Assembly: GCA_965243615.1 (NCBI GenBank)
Contig: CBDEVO010000003.1
Span: forward strand, 5,394,001-5,458,000
Source of the DNA: JAJEEA01 sp965243615
Lineage (GTDB): Bacteria; Acidobacteriota; Vicinamibacteria; Vicinamibacterales; UBA8438
DNA length: 64,000 bases
Direction of reading: 5' to 3'
Within the stretch, counting starts at the first letter, position 1, and every line of letters begins with the position of its first letter. Both the position numbers and the translations under genes were made by a program. The notes beneath the pieces were generated by a model. The model saw nothing but the letters and a program-made list of their open reading frames with translations, was not told the DNA's origin and ran no database searches. This document shows positions 28,492 through 37,269 of the stretch, piece after piece.

Positions 28492-30066
28492 CTAGCCCGG
28501 CGGCCGGGCTGCGGCTCCTGAGGACGCCGTCGGATCGAAGTACTTGTCCAGGATCCACTGCGGCTGCCAGCGGTCGGGGACGCGTTCGCGCCCGGTCAGA
28601 TCGCGCCGGAGCGGCGTCGGCTCGGCGGTCTCGAGCGGGACGGAGTCGCCCATCGCCGCCCGCCAGCCCTCGAGCAGCGCTTCGAGCCGGGCCAGGGTCG
28701 GCCCTTGCGCGGGGTCTCCCGCGAGGTTGCGCAGCTCGTCGGGGTCGTCGGCGAGGTCAAAGAGCTGCCGGTGGTTGACCCGCGGGTAGACGATCAGCTT
28801 GTAGCGCTCGTCGCGCACCGCGCGCATCAGGTCCCGGTACGGCAGGAACAGGCTCTGCCGCCAGGCCGCATCGCCCTCGCCCGACCACAACGCGGCCAGG
28901 TCGCGGCCGTCGATGCCGGGCGGCGTCTCCGCCTCGCCCAGGCCGAGCAGGGTCGGGAACAGGTCGAAGAGGTAGGTGAAGGCATCGGTCGAGCCGTGCG
29001 GAATGCCCGGGCCGCGGACGATCAGCGGGCAGCGCATCGAGTGCTCGTACAGGTTCTGCTTGCCGAGCAGCCCGTGGCTTCCCATCGCCAGCCCGTGGTC
29101 GGCGGCGTAGACGACCACCGTGTTCTCCGCCTGACCGTTCTCCTCCAGCGCGGCGAGAATGCGCCCCACCTGATCGTCCAGGTGGGTGATGAGGCCGTAG
29201 TACTCGGCGAGCTGGTCGCGGATGACCTCCGGGGCCCGCGGCCACGCGGCCAGGTTCTCGTCGCGGACGTTGAGGACGCCGTGGTCGAACGGGTGCTGCG
29301 GCATGTAGTTCGCCGGCAGGGGCAGGTCGCGGCGGTAGTACCGCTCCCGGTACTCGGGCGGCGGCTGGCGGGGATCATGGGGCGCCATGAACGGCACGTA
29401 GGCGAAGAACGGCCGGTCGGACCCGGCCCCCTCCGCCAGGGCCGCCTGCTCGTCCAGAAAGCCGATCACCGCGTCGGCGAACAGCTCGCTCGAAAACGCC
29501 TCCCCCACGCGCCGGCGCACCAGCTCGCCGTCCTCGATGTCCTGCACCTCCACCTGCGTATGGTCCGCCATGCCGCCCAGGTACACCGCGGTGCCGCGGT
29601 CGAAGCTCCGCAGCAGCGCCTCTTCCCCGTTGTGCCACTTGCCGGTGATGAACGTGCGGTAGCCCGCCGCCTCCAGTTGGCGCGGCAGGGTGGGGACGCC
29701 CCGCATGTCGTTAGGCGAGCGCATCCAGCTCCGGCCAGTCAGCACCATCGCCCGGCTCGGCACGCACACCGCGCCGCTGTTCGAGCCGAACACGTAGTTG
29801 CGCCGGAAGCTGAAGCCCTCGTCGGCGAGCCGGTCGAGGCTCGGCGTGTCGATGCGCTCGTTGCCCCAGGCGCGGATGGTGTCGGGCCGCTGATCGTCCG
29901 CGAACAGGAACAGGATGTTCGGGCGATCGGGCGCCGGCGGCGCCACTTCGCGCGCCGGCTGGGCGGCGAGGGGAAGCGCCGCGAGAAGGACAGCCAGGGC
30001 CGCGGCCGGCGCGACCGTCCACGGTCGTCCCGAGTCGCGACGATGGAGTGCCGGTATACATCTCAT
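28492..30066 (-). CDS. Secreted sulfatase
   Basis: A protein of 524 residues with a signal peptide (AAALAVLLAALPLAAQ). NILFLFADDQRPDTI holds the metal-binding aspartates. CVPSR at C101 is the formylglycine motif CxPxR. PFFAYVPFMAPHDPRQPP and VVVYAADHGLAMGSHGLLGKQNLYEHS complete the site. It should remove sulfate esters from glycans in the periplasm after the anaerobic or aerobic maturase acts; no maturase gene is in the window. It lies 80 bp upstream of the amidase on the same strand. Confidence 0.93.
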   Translation of the reverse strand: MRCIPALHRRDSGRPWTVAPAAALAVLLAALPLAAQPAREVAPPAPDRPNILFLFADDQRPDTIRAWGNERIDTPSLDRLADEGFSFRRNYVFGSNSGAVCVPSRAMVLTGRSWMRSPNDMRGVPTLPRQLEAAGYRTFITGKWHNGEEALLRSFDRGTAVYLGGMADHTQVEVQDIEDGELVRRRVGEAFSSELFADAVIGFLDEQAALAEGAGSDRPFFAYVPFMAPHDPRQPPPEYRERYYRRDLPLPANYMPQHPFDHGVLNVRDENLAAWPRAPEVIRDQLAEYYGLITHLDDQVGRILAALEENGQAENTVVVYAADHGLAMGSHGLLGKQNLYEHSMRCPLIVRGPGIPHGSTDAFTYLFDLFPTLLGLGEAETPPGIDGRDLAALWSGEGDAAWRQSLFLPYRDLMRAVRDERYKLIVYPRVNHRQLFDLADDPDELRNLAGDPAQGPTLARLEALLEGWRAAMGDSVPLETAEPTPLRRDLTGRERVPDRWQPQWILDKYFDPTASSGAAARPPG

Positions 30067-30325
30067 GGTCGTCGCCCCGCCTGGTTTGGGCCTGCCCGGC
30101 CGGCCTGCCCCGGATTCGCCCGACCATATCCGCGCCACCGGCGGCCGTCAAGCTCGACGCGGCGCGACCTTGCCCCTGCAACCGGTGGTGGAACCGCCAA
30201 CCGGACCTGCGCGCGAGATTCATGCGATCATATGAGGATCGGCTGCCCGCTGCGCAGGCCCGATCCCGACTTGGTTCCATGTTTCGATCGCGCACCAGGG
30301 ACGCGCGCGGTCACAGGAGTCGACG

Positions 30326-31483
30326 ATGATTCGCACTGTCGCCGCTTGCGCCGCCCTCGGATGGCTGCTCGTTGGAAGCCATGCCGCCGCCCAGGAGATC
30401 CAGCGCTCGGCCCTTCACGACTACCGCGCCGTGACCGTGGCCGACGGCCTCGACACCCCCTGGTCCATCGCCTGGCTGCCCGACGGCGACATGCTCGTCA
30501 CGGAGCGCCCGGGACGCCTGCGCATCGTGCGCGACGGGACGCTGCTGCCCGATCCGGTTCCGGGCGTCCCGGCGGTGGTCGCACGGGGGCAGGGCGGACT
30601 GTTCGAAGTGCTTCCGCACCCCGACTTCGCGGCCAACCGCCTGCTGTATCTGAGCTACGCGCGGCCGATGGAAGAAGGCTCGACGACGGCGGTGATCAGG
30701 GGCCGGTTCGAGGGCGACCGGCTCACCGGGGTCGAGGACGTCTTCGAGGCGCAGTCGCGGGGCGGCGGTCACTACGGGGGGCGGCTGACCTGGGACCCGG
30801 ACGGATACCTCTTCGCCTCGGTGGGCGATCGGATGGCCCGCACGCGGGGCGACCTGTCGGCCCACCCCGCGCAGGACCCGTCGAACCACCACGGCGTCAC
30901 CGTCCGCCTCCACGACGACGGCCGCGTGCCCGACGACAACCCGTTCGTCGGGCAGCCCGGCGCCCTGCCCGAGATCTGGAGCTACGGGCACCGGAACCCG
31001 CAGGGCCTGCTCGTGCACCCCGAGACCGGCGACCTGTGGGCCCACGAGCACGGGCCGCAGGGCGGCGACGAGCTCAACCTCATCCAACCCGGCCTGAACT
31101 ACGGCTGGCCGGTTGTCGGCTACGGCGTGAACTACGGCAGCGGGACCGCCATCCACGCCGGGACCCGCGGCGACGGCATGGAATCGCCGGTCCACTTCTG
31201 GGTCCCCTCCATCGCGACCTCCGGCCTGATGGTCTACACCGGCGATCGGTTCCCCGACTGGAGGGGCAGCTTCTTCGTGGGCGGGATGGCGGGGCAACGG
31301 CTCGCGCGCCTCACCCCGAGCGTCGACCGGCCGGGACGGATCGAGCTCGAGGAGACGCTGGCCCACGGCATCGGCCGGGTGCGCGACGTCCGGCAGGGGC
31401 CGGACGGCTACATCTACCTGGCGGTCGAGCACCGCGGCCGGCCGAGCCAGGTCGTGCGCCTCGAGCCGGTGGCGCGCCGGTAG
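30326..31483 (+). CDS. PQQ-dependent aldose-sugar dehydrogenase (soluble GDH-like propeller)
   Basis: A protein of 385 residues with a signal peptide (AACAALGWLLVGSHAAAQ). The family pattern is strong: LDTPWSIAWLPDGDMLVTER, GGLFEVLPHPDFA, GGHYGGRLTWDPDGYLFAS, WSYGHRNPQGL, EHGPQGGDELN and GLNYGWPVVGYG. The conserved histidine in GGGHYGG and Arg-Asn-Pro of GHRNPQG belong to the active site. AGGAG lies 7 bp before ATG 30326. It oxidises aldoses in the periplasm with PQQ and Ca. It stands alone; the 30067-30325 gap to the divergent sulfatase shows nothing else. Confidence 0.95.
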   Translation: MIRTVAACAALGWLLVGSHAAAQEIQRSALHDYRAVTVADGLDTPWSIAWLPDGDMLVTERPGRLRIVRDGTLLPDPVPGVPAVVARGQGGLFEVLPHPDFAANRLLYLSYARPMEEGSTTAVIRGRFEGDRLTGVEDVFEAQSRGGGHYGGRLTWDPDGYLFASVGDRMARTRGDLSAHPAQDPSNHHGVTVRLHDDGRVPDDNPFVGQPGALPEIWSYGHRNPQGLLVHPETGDLWAHEHGPQGGDELNLIQPGLNYGWPVVGYGVNYGSGTAIHAGTRGDGMESPVHFWVPSIATSGLMVYTGDRFPDWRGSFFVGGMAGQRLARLTPSVDRPGRIELEETLAHGIGRVRDVRQGPDGYIYLAVEHRGRPSQVVRLEPVARR

Positions 31484-31583
31484 GAGTCTGTGCCGGCGGC
31501 CGCGGATCGCGTCCCTGAAGGACGGTGCGGACGGTCTCGAGGTCGAGGACGACCAGCTCGGCGACCTTGGCCGTCGCCGCGAC

Positions 31584-34010
31584 CTATGGCGTGTCGCGCG
31601 CCGCGCGTTTCCTGCGCCGTATCCAGCGCTCACGGAGCCCCCACAAGAAGAGAAGTGGACCAAGCGCGATCACGGCCCACGCCGCGGCGCCGGGGCGGTG
31701 CGAGAGGTCCCGCAGCACGTTGTTGCCGAGGAGCTGCTCATCGTTCACCAGATAGGTCCAGGTCGACGAGGGGCCGAGGAGCCCGTCCTGCTCCCAGTCG
31801 ACGCCGTCGGCCGTGACCTCGATCTGCTCGAAGGTCCTGACGGCCTGGTCTTCGACCCGGGATGGGAGCCGGTCGAACTCGTCGCCGGCCTCGCGAAAGA
31901 ACTCCGCCAGCGGGTTCTTGCCGACCAGGCCGATCAGCGGCAGGCGGTCCCGTTTCCAGCGCATCTGGGCCAGGTGGTTGCTCCACTGGCGGTCGAGAGC
32001 GAGCAGCGTCACTCGCTGCTCGACACGGCGGAGGATGTCGTCACCGGCCACGGTACGTGCCCGGGCGTAGCGGGTGGGGCTTCGCTCGGCCAGCAGAGCG
32101 AGGGGCGGCGCGGCGCGCAGTATCTCGCGGCGCCACGTCTGAATCCACCGTCGCTGCTTTTCCTCGACCTCGGAGTAGTCCCGGAGGCGGCGACGAATGT
32201 CCAGATTCTCGCCCTCGATGATGCGCTGCGCGCGCCGGATCTCGCACCGCAACACCGGGTTGGTCGTCGGTTCATCACTGGTCGACAGGCCGGGGACCGT
32301 CATCAGGCTGCGGATCCCGTACCGCGCGACGATCGGATCCTCCACGCTGACGAAGAACCGCGACGACCCAGGGTCACCCTGTCGTCCGCTGCGGCCCCGG
32401 AGTTGCTGATCGACACGGAGGCTCTCGTGGCGGTTGGTGCCGATGACATAGAGACCGCCGCGTGCAACCACCGCCGCGCGGTCGCGGCCGTCGCGGCCGC
32501 CCAGCTTGATGTCCGTGCCGCGACCGGCCATGTTGGTGGAAATGGTCACCGCGCCGAGCGATCCCGCCTCGGCCACGACCTCGGCCTCGGCCTCGTCGTG
32601 CTTGGCGTTGAGGATGCGGCACGCCACGCCGGCCTCCTGGAGCGCGGCAGCCAGTCGTTCCGACTCGACGACGCTGGCGGTGCCGACCAGTATCGGCCGA
32701 CCCGCATGATGGACTCGGGCGATCTCGGTCACGAGGGCCCGCCGTTTCGCCGCGCGGTCGGCGAAGATGACGTCCTCGTCGTCACGGCGCCGGCACGGCG
32801 TGTGGGTCGGGATCACGACGACGTCGAGCCCGTAGAAATCCTTGAGCTCTTCCGCCGCCGGCTGTGCCGTGGCGGTCATGCCGCACAACCGCGGATAGCT
32901 GCGCAGGAAGTGCTGCACCGTGATCGAGCCGAGGATCTGCCCCTCGCGCTGGATTTCGAGACCCTCCTTGCATTCGATGGCAGCCTGCAGCCCGTCCGGC
33001 CACCGCCGTCTGTCGGCCACCCGCCCCGTGAAGTCGTCGACCAGCTCCACCTTGCCGCCGCGGACGATGTAGTCGACGTCTCGGTCGAGCAGGCACTCGG
33101 CGTGCAGGGCGTTCTGGAGCGCAATCAGGAGATGCAGGTTCTCGGGATCGTAGAGGCTGCCGCGGTCGAACACGTGCTCGACCCGGTCGACGCCGCGGTC
33201 CGTCAGAAAGACGTTGCGGCGATGCTCGTCGCTGGTGAAGTCGGTCTCGGGAGTCAGCTCGCGCGCGACCGCCGCCACCTGCCGCAGTCCGATGCCCGAC
33301 TCGTCGACGCGCCCCGCAATCACGAGGGGGATCCGCGCCTCGTCGATCAGGATCGAGTCGGCCTCATCGACCAGCGCGAACTGGAAGGAACGGTGCACCA
33401 GCCCCGCCGGGCTCAGAGACAGGCCGTCACGCAGCAGATCGAAGCCCGCCTCCCTGGCCGTCACGTACGTGACGTCGCACCCGTAGGCCGCCCTGCGCTC
33501 GGCCGGCGGCATGCCCTCCTGGACGTGGCCAACGGTCAGACCGAGCATGCGGTAGATGGGGCCCATCCAGGCCGCGTCCCGGCGTGCGAGGTAGTCGTTG
33601 AACGTCAGGACGTGCGCACCGCCGCCCGCGAGCGCATTGAGGGCCACGGGCGCAACCGCGGCCAGCGTCTTGCCCTCGCCGGTCTGCATCTCCGCGATCC
33701 TGCCCTGGTTCATGGCGAGACCGGCGACAATCTGCTCGTCGAACGGACGGGTTCGCAGCACCCGTTCCGATGCCTCGCGGACCAGCGCGAACAGTTCGTC
33801 CAGCACCCGGTCGAGCGATACCCCGTCATCGACGCGCGTCTTGAGCCTGCGTGCCCATGCGGTGAGCCCGCCATCGTCGGTCGCGGCCACCTCGGTCGCC
33901 AGACCATCGATCCGCGCAAGCCGCGCCCTGTACGGCGCGAGATCGAACTCGACCGATGAGCCGAGAAACCGCTGGAACCGGCGCTTCAACGTGATTGGGT
34001 CGAGCGGCAT
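31584..34010 (-). CDS. Divergent SecA-family ATPase with C-terminal transmembrane anchor
   Basis: A protein of 808 residues from ATG 34010; a GTG at 34019 would add three. SecA motor motifs are complete: MRPFD-like RTRPFDEQIVAG, Walker A MQTGEGKT (about 108-115), TFNDYLARRDAAWMGPIY, DEAD (about 215-218) in LVDEADSILIDEARIPL, GMTATA where housekeeping SecA has GMTGTA, NMAGRGTDIKLGG and QLRGRSGRQGDPGSSRFF. The C-terminal CxCx8CH zinc tail of standard SecA is absent. Instead a short linker (GPSSTWTYLVND) leads to a single hydrophobic helix (about residues 772-790) and a basic tail. It is last in a same-strand cluster with a SecY-like gene, which suggests a dedicated translocase motor. Confidence 0.88.
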   Translation of the reverse strand: MPLDPITLKRRFQRFLGSSVEFDLAPYRARLARIDGLATEVAATDDGGLTAWARRLKTRVDDGVSLDRVLDELFALVREASERVLRTRPFDEQIVAGLAMNQGRIAEMQTGEGKTLAAVAPVALNALAGGGAHVLTFNDYLARRDAAWMGPIYRMLGLTVGHVQEGMPPAERRAAYGCDVTYVTAREAGFDLLRDGLSLSPAGLVHRSFQFALVDEADSILIDEARIPLVIAGRVDESGIGLRQVAAVARELTPETDFTSDEHRRNVFLTDRGVDRVEHVFDRGSLYDPENLHLLIALQNALHAECLLDRDVDYIVRGGKVELVDDFTGRVADRRRWPDGLQAAIECKEGLEIQREGQILGSITVQHFLRSYPRLCGMTATAQPAAEELKDFYGLDVVVIPTHTPCRRRDDEDVIFADRAAKRRALVTEIARVHHAGRPILVGTASVVESERLAAALQEAGVACRILNAKHDEAEAEVVAEAGSLGAVTISTNMAGRGTDIKLGGRDGRDRAAVVARGGLYVIGTNRHESLRVDQQLRGRSGRQGDPGSSRFFVSVEDPIVARYGIRSLMTVPGLSTSDEPTTNPVLRCEIRRAQRIIEGENLDIRRRLRDYSEVEEKQRRWIQTWRREILRAAPPLALLAERSPTRYARARTVAGDDILRRVEQRVTLLALDRQWSNHLAQMRWKRDRLPLIGLVGKNPLAEFFREAGDEFDRLPSRVEDQAVRTFEQIEVTADGVDWEQDGLLGPSSTWTYLVNDEQLLGNNVLRDLSHRPGAAAWAVIALGPLLFLWGLRERWIRRRKRAARDTP

Positions 34011-34080
34011 CGGTTTCACCCGTGCGTCGTCGACGTGCTCCCGCCAGTGACGTTGTGGATCGAGACGTGGCCCGGAGCGG

Positions 34081-34353
34081 CTACAGCAGGAACGGAATCA
34101 TCAAGAACTGCCCCAGGACCAGGCCGATGCCGATCCGGAGGATCGGCGACCCGTTGAGCATCGTCGCGAAGCCGATCCACCCGAGGAAGAACGTCAGGAC
34201 CGCGCTGCCGAGGAATCCCGCGACGATGCCCGCCAGGACGAGCACGACGCCGACCAATCGACGTGTCCCTGACGGGGCGTCAGCCGTCGCGGGCGGCGCC
34301 GACGCCGGTTCGACAGCGGCTTCTCGACGAACGTGACCTTCTTTCATGGTCAT
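34081..34353 (-). CDS. Small two-TM membrane protein
   Basis: A protein of 90 residues. A polar, Ala/Pro-rich N-terminal part (about 1-30) is followed by two hydrophobic segments (about 33-58 and 71-88), the first with glycine-rich spacing and a GWIGFATMLNG turn between them. ATG 34353 has GGAG eight bases upstream; a second ATG two codons later is possible. I do not recognise a family. It lies 70 bp before the SecA-like gene and 69 bp after the ADOP permease, all on one strand, so a role as an accessory subunit of the Sec-like system is possible but is inference. Confidence 0.7.
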   Translation of the reverse strand: MTMKEGHVRREAAVEPASAPPATADAPSGTRRLVGVVLVLAGIVAGFLGSAVLTFFLGWIGFATMLNGSPILRIGIGLVLGQFLMIPFLL

Positions 34354-34422
34354 TCGGGTGACTCCACGACGAGGGGCAAAGGCCGGACGGAGAGCGTTCG
34401 CGGGCGAGAGCGCGGTGACCTG

Positions 34423-36999
34423 CTACTCTTCTCGCAGGGATGACAGCGGATCGATACGGCCCGCCCTGTGCGCCGGGAGATAGCACGCAGCCAGCGCCAG
34501 GCCGCCCAGCAGCAGGGGCGCGCCGACGAGCAGGACCGGATCGCCGGCGCCGGCCGCGAAGAGGCGCGCCAGCTCGGCGCTTGTCGCCGAGAGCACGCGG
34601 GAGAGAACGAACCCCCCGGCGAAGCCGAGCACAGCGCCCGCCGTCACCAGCACAACCGCTTCATCGAGGACCAGACGTATCACCCGGCCCCGGCTGGAAC
34701 CGAGCGCGAGGCGGATGCCGATCTCCTTCCGCCGCCGCGCGACCGCTTGCGTGGTGACGCCGGCCAGACCGATGCAGGCGAGCATCAGTCCGAACGCTCC
34801 CAGACCGACGCCCATCATGGACGCCTGCTGCGCCAGCACGTCGAACCGGTCGAGCTGCCCGCGCATCGTGCGCAGGTTGAAGACCGTGAGATCGGGATAC
34901 AGGGACCGGACCCCGGCGCGGATTCCCGCGATCGTGCCCGACGCCGGCGCGCCACGCACGACGACCGTGGTGCCCTGCGCGGATGCCCGGCCTGTCGCCT
35001 CGGACGTCAGCGGAAGAAACAACGTCGGCGGCGGCTCCGGCTGCATGAAGCCCGAGGGGGCGTCCTGCGCCACGCCGATGACGAAATACACTCGGCCCGC
35101 CGCGTGGACCCGGCGGTCGATGGGATCCGCTCCACCGAACAGCTCCCGCGCGGCGGTCTGATTCACGACGATCGGCACATCCAGGTCGAGATTCGCGTCG
35201 GCGGCCAGGTTCGCACCCTGATCGCCGTCCGTGAACTCTCGCCCACGGACGATGGGCAATCCGAGCGTCGCGAAATAGCTCGCACCGACTCGCTCCTCGG
35301 CAACCGGGAACATCGTCACCGTACCGGCGTCGTCCCCCGTGGGTACCCACACCCGGGTGCTCGGCCGGATCAGGAGGTCGGCAAGCGGCGCGCGCCGACT
35401 CAACGTCGCGGCACGCACCGAGCCGAGCTCCGACAGTCGGCGCGGCAGCGCGTTCAGGATCCCGACCGACTCGTCGGCGGAGTGGCCGTCGCGAATCGGG
35501 TCGACCGCCAGCAGATACAGCCCCGCTGTCTGGTAGCCGGTGTCCAAACCGGCAGACCGCTGATAGCCCGCCACGAGATAGCCGGTCACGAGGAGCAACA
35601 TCAGGGAAGCGGCGACCTGATACCCGACGAAGAGGTTCCGGAACCCCAGACGGCGATGGCTGCGTGCCCGGCGGGACGGACCGGCCTTCAGGCTGGCCGC
35701 GACATCGGCGCGAGTGGAGACGAGGGCCGGTATCAGCCCGAATCCGACGCCGGCCAGGACGGCAACGACGAACGAGAACAGCAGGACACCGAGATCGAGC
35801 CGCGTGTTCAGCTCTACCGGCGCCGACGTCGACAGGGGAACCGACGGGTACAGCTCGACGAGCCACCAGGCGACGAACACGCCCGCCACGCCCCCCGCCA
35901 ACGCGAGGGCGACGCTCTCGGTCAGGAACTGCAGCACCAGGCGGCGCCGACTCGCGCCGAGCGCGAGCCGGGTCGCGATTTCACGACGGCGCCCGATCGC
36001 ACGGGCGAGCTGGAGGCCGGCCAGATTGCTGCACGCCAACGACAGCACGAGGGCCAGCAGCACGACGTTCGCCCCGAACAACTGCGCCCGCAGCTCGGGA
36101 GGTATGGGCGCCGGACCGCCGGCCGGGAGCAGGCGCGCGCCCGGTCTGAGCGCGAAAGCGCTCGACCGAGCGTCGTCGAGCCCCTGGGCCTCCTGGTCGG
36201 GGTCGGCGGTCGCAACGTCGAGCGCCGCCTCGGCGGCCGCGACCGTCGCACCGCCGGCCAGGCGAAGGAGGACGCGAAAGCTCGCTCGATCGCTGCCCAA
36301 CGCGTCGTCACGCAACTCGGGCGCCATCGAAGCGCCGACGGTGACCGGCACGAACAGGTCGGCCGGGTTTATCGGGTACACACCCAGGAAGTCCTTCGGG
36401 CCGACGCCGATGATCGTCGCGCTCCGACCATTGACCCGGAGCGGGCGTCCGACCGCGTTCGGGTCGGCATCCAGGCGCGTGCGCCAGAACCGTTCGCTCA
36501 CCACCACGACCGGCGCCGACCCGGGCATCTCGAGATCCGGCTGGAACAGTCGACCGGCGACGGGCGCGACGCCCAGCGTCGCAAAGTACTCCGGCGACAC
36601 GATGTGTCCGAAGACCCGTTGTGCGCCGTCCTCCGCACCCTCGAGCGCCACGCTGAACGGGACCGGACCGATGAACGCCGCGGCGCGGGCAGCAATGGAC
36701 CGCTGCTCGCGGAAGCGCTCGAAATCGGGGAAGGAGACCGGCGCCTGGGTCGCGACCAGACGATCGGGGTCCGCAACGCCCGGCAGCGTGCGCCCGACCA
36801 GGGCATCGACCTGGGCGAAGTAGAGCGCGCTCGCGCCGATGCTCAGGGCCAGCGACAGGACGCCGACGGCCGCGAATGCCGGAGACTTCACCAATGTTCG
36901 AACGGCGTAGGCCCCGTCCTTGCGGAAATCGGACACGACCCCCGCGAGCGCGAGAACGACGGCAGAGAACCGGCCGGTCAGCGATACGCCAGTACTCAT
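34423..36999 (-). CDS. ADOP-type MacB/FtsX-like permease lacking the N-terminal prefix
   Basis: A protein of 858 residues. It starts DFRKDGAYAVRTLVKSPAFAAVGVLSLALSIGAS, the first TM of the MacB periplasmic-core permease. Two MacB-PCD plus FtsX halves follow, the second FtsX repeat ending in PLSSLREE. ATG 36999 has GGGAG eight bases upstream, better than the ATG at 37014. No ABC ATPase gene is nearby, as is usual for these orphan permeases of Acidobacteria. Family members normally begin with a 50-80 residue cytoplasmic prefix; here it is missing and a similar prefix sits on the SecY-like protein encoded upstream. Transport of lipids or peptides is possible; the substrate is unknown. Confidence 0.88.
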   Translation of the reverse strand: MSTGVSLTGRFSAVVLALAGVVSDFRKDGAYAVRTLVKSPAFAAVGVLSLALSIGASALYFAQVDALVGRTLPGVADPDRLVATQAPVSFPDFERFREQRSIAARAAAFIGPVPFSVALEGAEDGAQRVFGHIVSPEYFATLGVAPVAGRLFQPDLEMPGSAPVVVVSERFWRTRLDADPNAVGRPLRVNGRSATIIGVGPKDFLGVYPINPADLFVPVTVGASMAPELRDDALGSDRASFRVLLRLAGGATVAAAEAALDVATADPDQEAQGLDDARSSAFALRPGARLLPAGGPAPIPPELRAQLFGANVVLLALVLSLACSNLAGLQLARAIGRRREIATRLALGASRRRLVLQFLTESVALALAGGVAGVFVAWWLVELYPSVPLSTSAPVELNTRLDLGVLLFSFVVAVLAGVGFGLIPALVSTRADVAASLKAGPSRRARSHRRLGFRNLFVGYQVAASLMLLLVTGYLVAGYQRSAGLDTGYQTAGLYLLAVDPIRDGHSADESVGILNALPRRLSELGSVRAATLSRRAPLADLLIRPSTRVWVPTGDDAGTVTMFPVAEERVGASYFATLGLPIVRGREFTDGDQGANLAADANLDLDVPIVVNQTAARELFGGADPIDRRVHAAGRVYFVIGVAQDAPSGFMQPEPPPTLFLPLTSEATGRASAQGTTVVVRGAPASGTIAGIRAGVRSLYPDLTVFNLRTMRGQLDRFDVLAQQASMMGVGLGAFGLMLACIGLAGVTTQAVARRRKEIGIRLALGSSRGRVIRLVLDEAVVLVTAGAVLGFAGGFVLSRVLSATSAELARLFAAGAGDPVLLVGAPLLLGGLALAACYLPAHRAGRIDPLSSLREE

Positions 37000-37269
37000 C
37001 AGCACAACTCCCATGGCATGCGCTCGACGCCGGAGAAAGCGGCGGGCGCCTCAGCGCATCAACGTCAGATCGCAACTCGACATCGTTCATCGAGCCGACG
37101 GCTTCCGAGAAGCGCCGGAGCGGCTCGACGAGCTGACGAGCGTCCTCCGGGCTCGACGACCGCCCAGGGGTCGGCGCCGTGGAACGGCGGCGACTCCTGG
37201 AGGGTTGATCGGGCGTCAAGCGGAGGCCGCGGCGCGACCCTGCGGTCGCGTTCGGCGACGATTAGCGGG

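Noticed and set aside
28705..31518. Long plus-strand frame across the sulfatase and sugar dehydrogenase genes
   Set aside because: It covers two well-supported genes in other frames and shows no domain.
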